Positions 61,807 through 64,000 of a stretch of DNA of 64,000 nt are shown here, one piece after another. Position 1 is the stretch's first letter; every line of letters starts with the position of its first letter. Made by a program: the position numbers and the translations under genes. The stretch is taken from NCBI GenBank assembly GCA_022821495.1, contig JAJEDN010000080.1:26143-90142 (forward strand), in the 5' to 3' direction. The notes beneath the pieces are model-generated. The model made no database searches and had not been told where the DNA came from. It worked only from the letters and a program-made list of their open reading frames with translations. Origin of the DNA: Candidatus Poribacteria bacterium (GTDB lineage: Bacteria > Poribacteria > WGA-4E > WGA-3G).

Positions 61807-63033
61807 ATGACTTTAAAACTTGCCTGCATCGGAGGCGGAAGTGGTTTATCCGCTTTACTCAGTGGTATTAAACGCTATGCTGATTTGGAGATAGGTAAAG
61901 ACAATATCATTGATTTAGATAGTCTCGCAGCGATCGTTACCGTTTCAGATGATGGTGGAAGCTCAGGACGACTCGTTGAAGAATTTGATATGCTACCGCC
62001 CGGCGACATCCGAAGGCTTTTGTTTACCTTATCCGATGCTGATGAACTTGCGGGGCTTTTTGAATATCGTTTTTCAAGCAATGGTGAACTCGGGGGACAT
62101 ACCGTCGGTAATATCCTGTTAACAGCGTTGACAGAGTTGAAAGGCAACTTCCCGAAGGCGATTCAAGCCGCTTCGCGCTTGCTCGCCGTCCGCGGCAGAA
62201 TCATCCCTGTTACTTTGGATTACACAACCCTTTGTGCAGAACTCGCTGACGGCGAGATCGTCCGCGGGGAATCAACGATCCCTATCAGAGAGAACCGTGA
62301 ACCTATCAAACGGGTCTTTTTTGAACCCCGTGAAAACGGGAAAATACATCATCCGACAGATGACTCTTATGAATGCCAAGCGCATAAAGGTGCTACGGAC
62401 GCGCTCCTTAATGCCGATGTTATTATTATCGGACCAGGGAGTCTGTATACCAGCATCATGCCGAATCTCGTTATCAAAGGGATTGTCGAAGCGATACAAG
62501 AATCGCCTGCTATGAAAATTTATGTCTGCAATGTGATGACACAGCCAGGGGAGACTGACGGGTACGCCGTGACCGACCACGTTAACGCTGTACTGGATCA
62601 CGCTAAAATTGTACTTGATTACGTTCTTGTCAACAACCAGCCTGCACCGACAGAAATTATTCAAGAATATGTACGTCAAGAATTGGTTGCCCAATTAACG
62701 CGAATCCGTTCACTCTCAGAGGAAGGGCTCTCCATGCTTTATGGGAGTACTGCGCATCCGATGGATGTCCTTAATTTGGCGAAGCATATTTCCTTACTAT
62801 CAGCAGAAACAATGCAGGTTGCGGATGCGGGGAAGGTACAGGTTTCGTATAACCGTAAGCGGGAATCGCTTGAAGAGGACGGTGTGAATGTTATCGAAGC
62901 GGACCTCATTTGCGGGATGGTTGTAACAGAAGGCGGTGTCGAAATGAACGTGATCCGCCATGATCCCGAAAAGTTAGTCCGCTCCCTCGTTAAAATTTTT
63001 AAAAATCATCCAAAACTCCAAGAATCACTCTAA
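61807..63033 (+). CDS. yvcK: YvcK/CofD-like (gluconeogenesis factor) protein
   Basis: 408 residues with GGAG just before the ATG. IGGGSGLSALLSG (nucleotide-binding), TVSDDGGSSGRL, PPGDIRRLLF, GGHTVGNILL, IIGPGSLYTSIMPNL are the YvcK family motifs. YvcK binds UDP-sugars and adjusts the use of carbon for cell-wall precursors in Bacillus and relatives. Its position after glmM supports that. The two family-B elements just upstream could affect its expression. Confidence 0.9.
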   Translation: MTLKLACIGGGSGLSALLSGIKRYADLEIGKDNIIDLDSLAAIVTVSDDGGSSGRLVEEFDMLPPGDIRRLLFTLSDADELAGLFEYRFSSNGELGGHTVGNILLTALTELKGNFPKAIQAASRLLAVRGRIIPVTLDYTTLCAELADGEIVRGESTIPIRENREPIKRVFFEPRENGKIHHPTDDSYECQAHKGATDALLNADVIIIGPGSLYTSIMPNLVIKGIVEAIQESPAMKIYVCNVMTQPGETDGYAVTDHVNAVLDHAKIVLDYVLVNNQPAPTEIIQEYVRQELVAQLTRIRSLSEEGLSMLYGSTAHPMDVLNLAKHISLLSAETMQVADAGKVQVSYNRKRESLEEDGVNVIEADLICGMVVTEGGVEMNVIRHDPEKLVRSLVKIFKNHPKLQESL

Positions 63034-63050
63034 ATGCGGCAGCAAATTAA

Positions 63051-63242
63051 TTAAGAACTTGACCGCTTAGAAGGGGCACTGTCTTTAGAAGCAATCTCGT
63101 CAGCGAGCGTATCACAAATCTGAGATAAATTATCAATGAAACGTTCCCAGCGAAATTCATCTTGACGCGCTTTTGCTATCGCAAGACATAAAGCCATTTC
63201 ATATAAAGATAGACGATTCCTGCGGACCTTATTGGTTTTCAT
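63051..63242 (-). CDS. Small basic-acidic protein of unknown function
   Basis: 63 residues from the ATG at 63242, which has AAGGGG eight bases upstream. The N-terminus is basic (MKTNKVRRNR), the middle helical (LYEMALCLAIAKARQDEFRWERFIDNL), the tail Ser/Lys-rich. No similarity recognised. Coding status rests on the ribosome site and helical pattern. Confidence 0.5.
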   Translation of the reverse strand: MKTNKVRRNRLSLYEMALCLAIAKARQDEFRWERFIDNLSQICDTLADEIASKDSAPSKRSSS

Positions 63243-63725
63243 AGTTTTACCCCTTTCTGAAATTAATACTTTTACTATCACTACGTGTAAACGGATATTT
63301 TAAGAAAATAGTTACACTTTTTTTCCGAAAAAAATAAAAATATCGTTATTTCTCTGGTAGCAAGTTTCGTGCCAAGGCACTCAGCAATGCAGTGCTTGCA
63401 TCAAAACGACTGCGTAGATACCCCGAAACTATAGGTACACACTTAGTGAACAGAAAACGGATTTACCTTCATCTTTTCTAATAAACTACAGTTGAATCCG
63501 CTTGTAGCACCCTTCCCATTGCCAATAAGCATAAATTGTATGGTATCTTACAATAATTGTCATTCGCTATCCCCTCGGCAACCATAGGTATTGCAGCCCT
63601 TTGTGCAAGATGTGTCTGCCCATTTTTTAGGCAATAGTGGTGTATTTTAACGCAGTGATAAACAGAGGGCATTTCTCTTCATTTACGCAACCGATGGCTG
63701 AGTCTCTTAGGCTAACAATGAAATT
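63243..63725. other. Gene-free stretch
   Basis: AT-rich; nothing supported on either strand. Contains short palindromic bits only. Confidence 0.4.
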
Positions 63726-63754
63726 TTGACTTTACGGCGTTTTTCAGGTATAAT
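63726..63754 (+). promoter_or_regulatory. Near-consensus sigma70 promoter ahead of the second omega-RNA
   Basis: TTGACT (63726-63731), a 17-base spacer and TATAAT (63749-63754). The start would be near 63761, about 97 bases upstream of the element. Confidence 0.65.
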
Positions 63755-63857
63755 ATATTATTCGATGTAGATGTTCCAACATCTTTAGACATACCGCTTA
63801 CCAAGAACGGCAATCTCTGTAATACGCCCAGACAGACCTATTGATCGGTACAATACA

Positions 63858-64000
63858 ATGTCAATAACCCCCTGCTAAAGCATGGGGGAAACCTGTTCAA
63901 TACGGCAGCCAAGCCTATCGGTTGAACGAGGGTAACTTATTGACTACAGTCATATATCGCGGTATCTTGGCGTGGCAGCCAGCACGATGTTTCGGATGCT
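63858..64000 (+). ncRNA. Second omega-RNA, left end of another ISC element (cut by window end)
   Basis: Matches 16146-16290 at ATGTCAATAACCCCCTGCTA, CTACAGTCATATATCGC, TCTTGGCGTGG and ATGTTTCGGAT. Hairpin one is CCCCC-TGC/GCA-GGGGG; stem two is GTTCAA/TTGAAC where the first copy has CTTGTG/CACAAG; stem three is TGGC/GCCA where it has GGCG/CGCC. The protein gene would be outside the window. Confidence 0.75.

Noticed and set aside
63478..63672. Minus-strand frame of 64 codons
   Set aside because: No ribosome site, no recognisable pattern, in a gene-free stretch.

Overview
The window reads as chromosomal DNA of an uncultured, Gram-negative-type bacterium. The mix of genes (one-protein sulfatase, DUF1080 hydrolase, PQQ-type propellers, FG-GAP/ASPIC-UnbV protein, formylglycine-enzyme-like protein, phytanoyl-CoA dioxygenase, UxuA-type dehydratase, Gfo/Idh/MocA oxidoreductase) and the many short GC-rich palindromes resemble Candidatus Poribacteria and relatives (Planctomycetes is the next guess). 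This is an inference from gene content, not a phylogenetic result. Housekeeping genes (lepA, lepB, lipA, selB/selC, dapB, dapL, glmM-like, yvcK-like) show it is chromosome and not a plasmid or phage.

Layout. 1-6 kb: a small HEXXH protease-like gene, a solitary nuclease-methyltransferase of the ISP/IIG type, a secreted calcineurin-type phosphoesterase. 6-12 kb: an orphan EcfT, MoaB, a double-VWA membrane protein, then a promoter with a long structured leader before a small secreted protein. 12-16 kb: operon TPR protein - formylglycine-enzyme-like protein - UnbV/FG-GAP protein. 16.1-17.4 kb: an ISC-type element coding for an HNH-less IscB relative (IsrB-like) preceded by its omega-RNA. 17.4-27 kb: sialidase-like propeller, PQQ propeller, UxuA-like enzyme, sulfatase, membrane protein, PotD, rhodanese, oxidoreductase. 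27-33 kb: hicB-hicA, an AAA+ ATPase next to a PspA/IM30 protein, a membrane metallopeptidase-TPR protein. 33-45 kb: a sugar kinase-nucleotidyltransferase fusion, a propeller-SpoIIE phosphatase, and a lysine-pathway cluster (two tandem dapB, a YCF48-like lipoprotein, PhyH, dapL). 45-51 kb: lipA, selC (tRNA-Sec), selB, lepB, lepA. 51-56 kb: an XRE regulator with a cluster of TGTGACGT sites, a broken AAA ATPase, DUF1080 hydrolase, a phosphonoacetate-hydrolase-like enzyme. 56-63 kb: PQQ propeller membrane protein, HEAT/TPR protein, permease-like protein, glmM-like and yvcK-like genes. The last 143 bases hold a second omega-RNA copy, so another ISC element begins at the edge of the window.

The strongest signals are (1) the IsrB-like gene with two homologous omega-RNA copies whose stems keep pairing although their sequences differ, and (2) a modular set of short intergenic elements: two kinds of terminal inverted repeat (TTATAGTAAA and TAGGACTTACGCA) each found around either of two palindromic cores (CCCCCTAAAT...TTATCAGGGGG and GGCGGGGTTT-AAACCCCGCC), one of which now provides the stop codon of hicA. 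Start codons were chosen by Shine-Dalgarno spacing and signal peptides; several likely starts are TTG or GTG.
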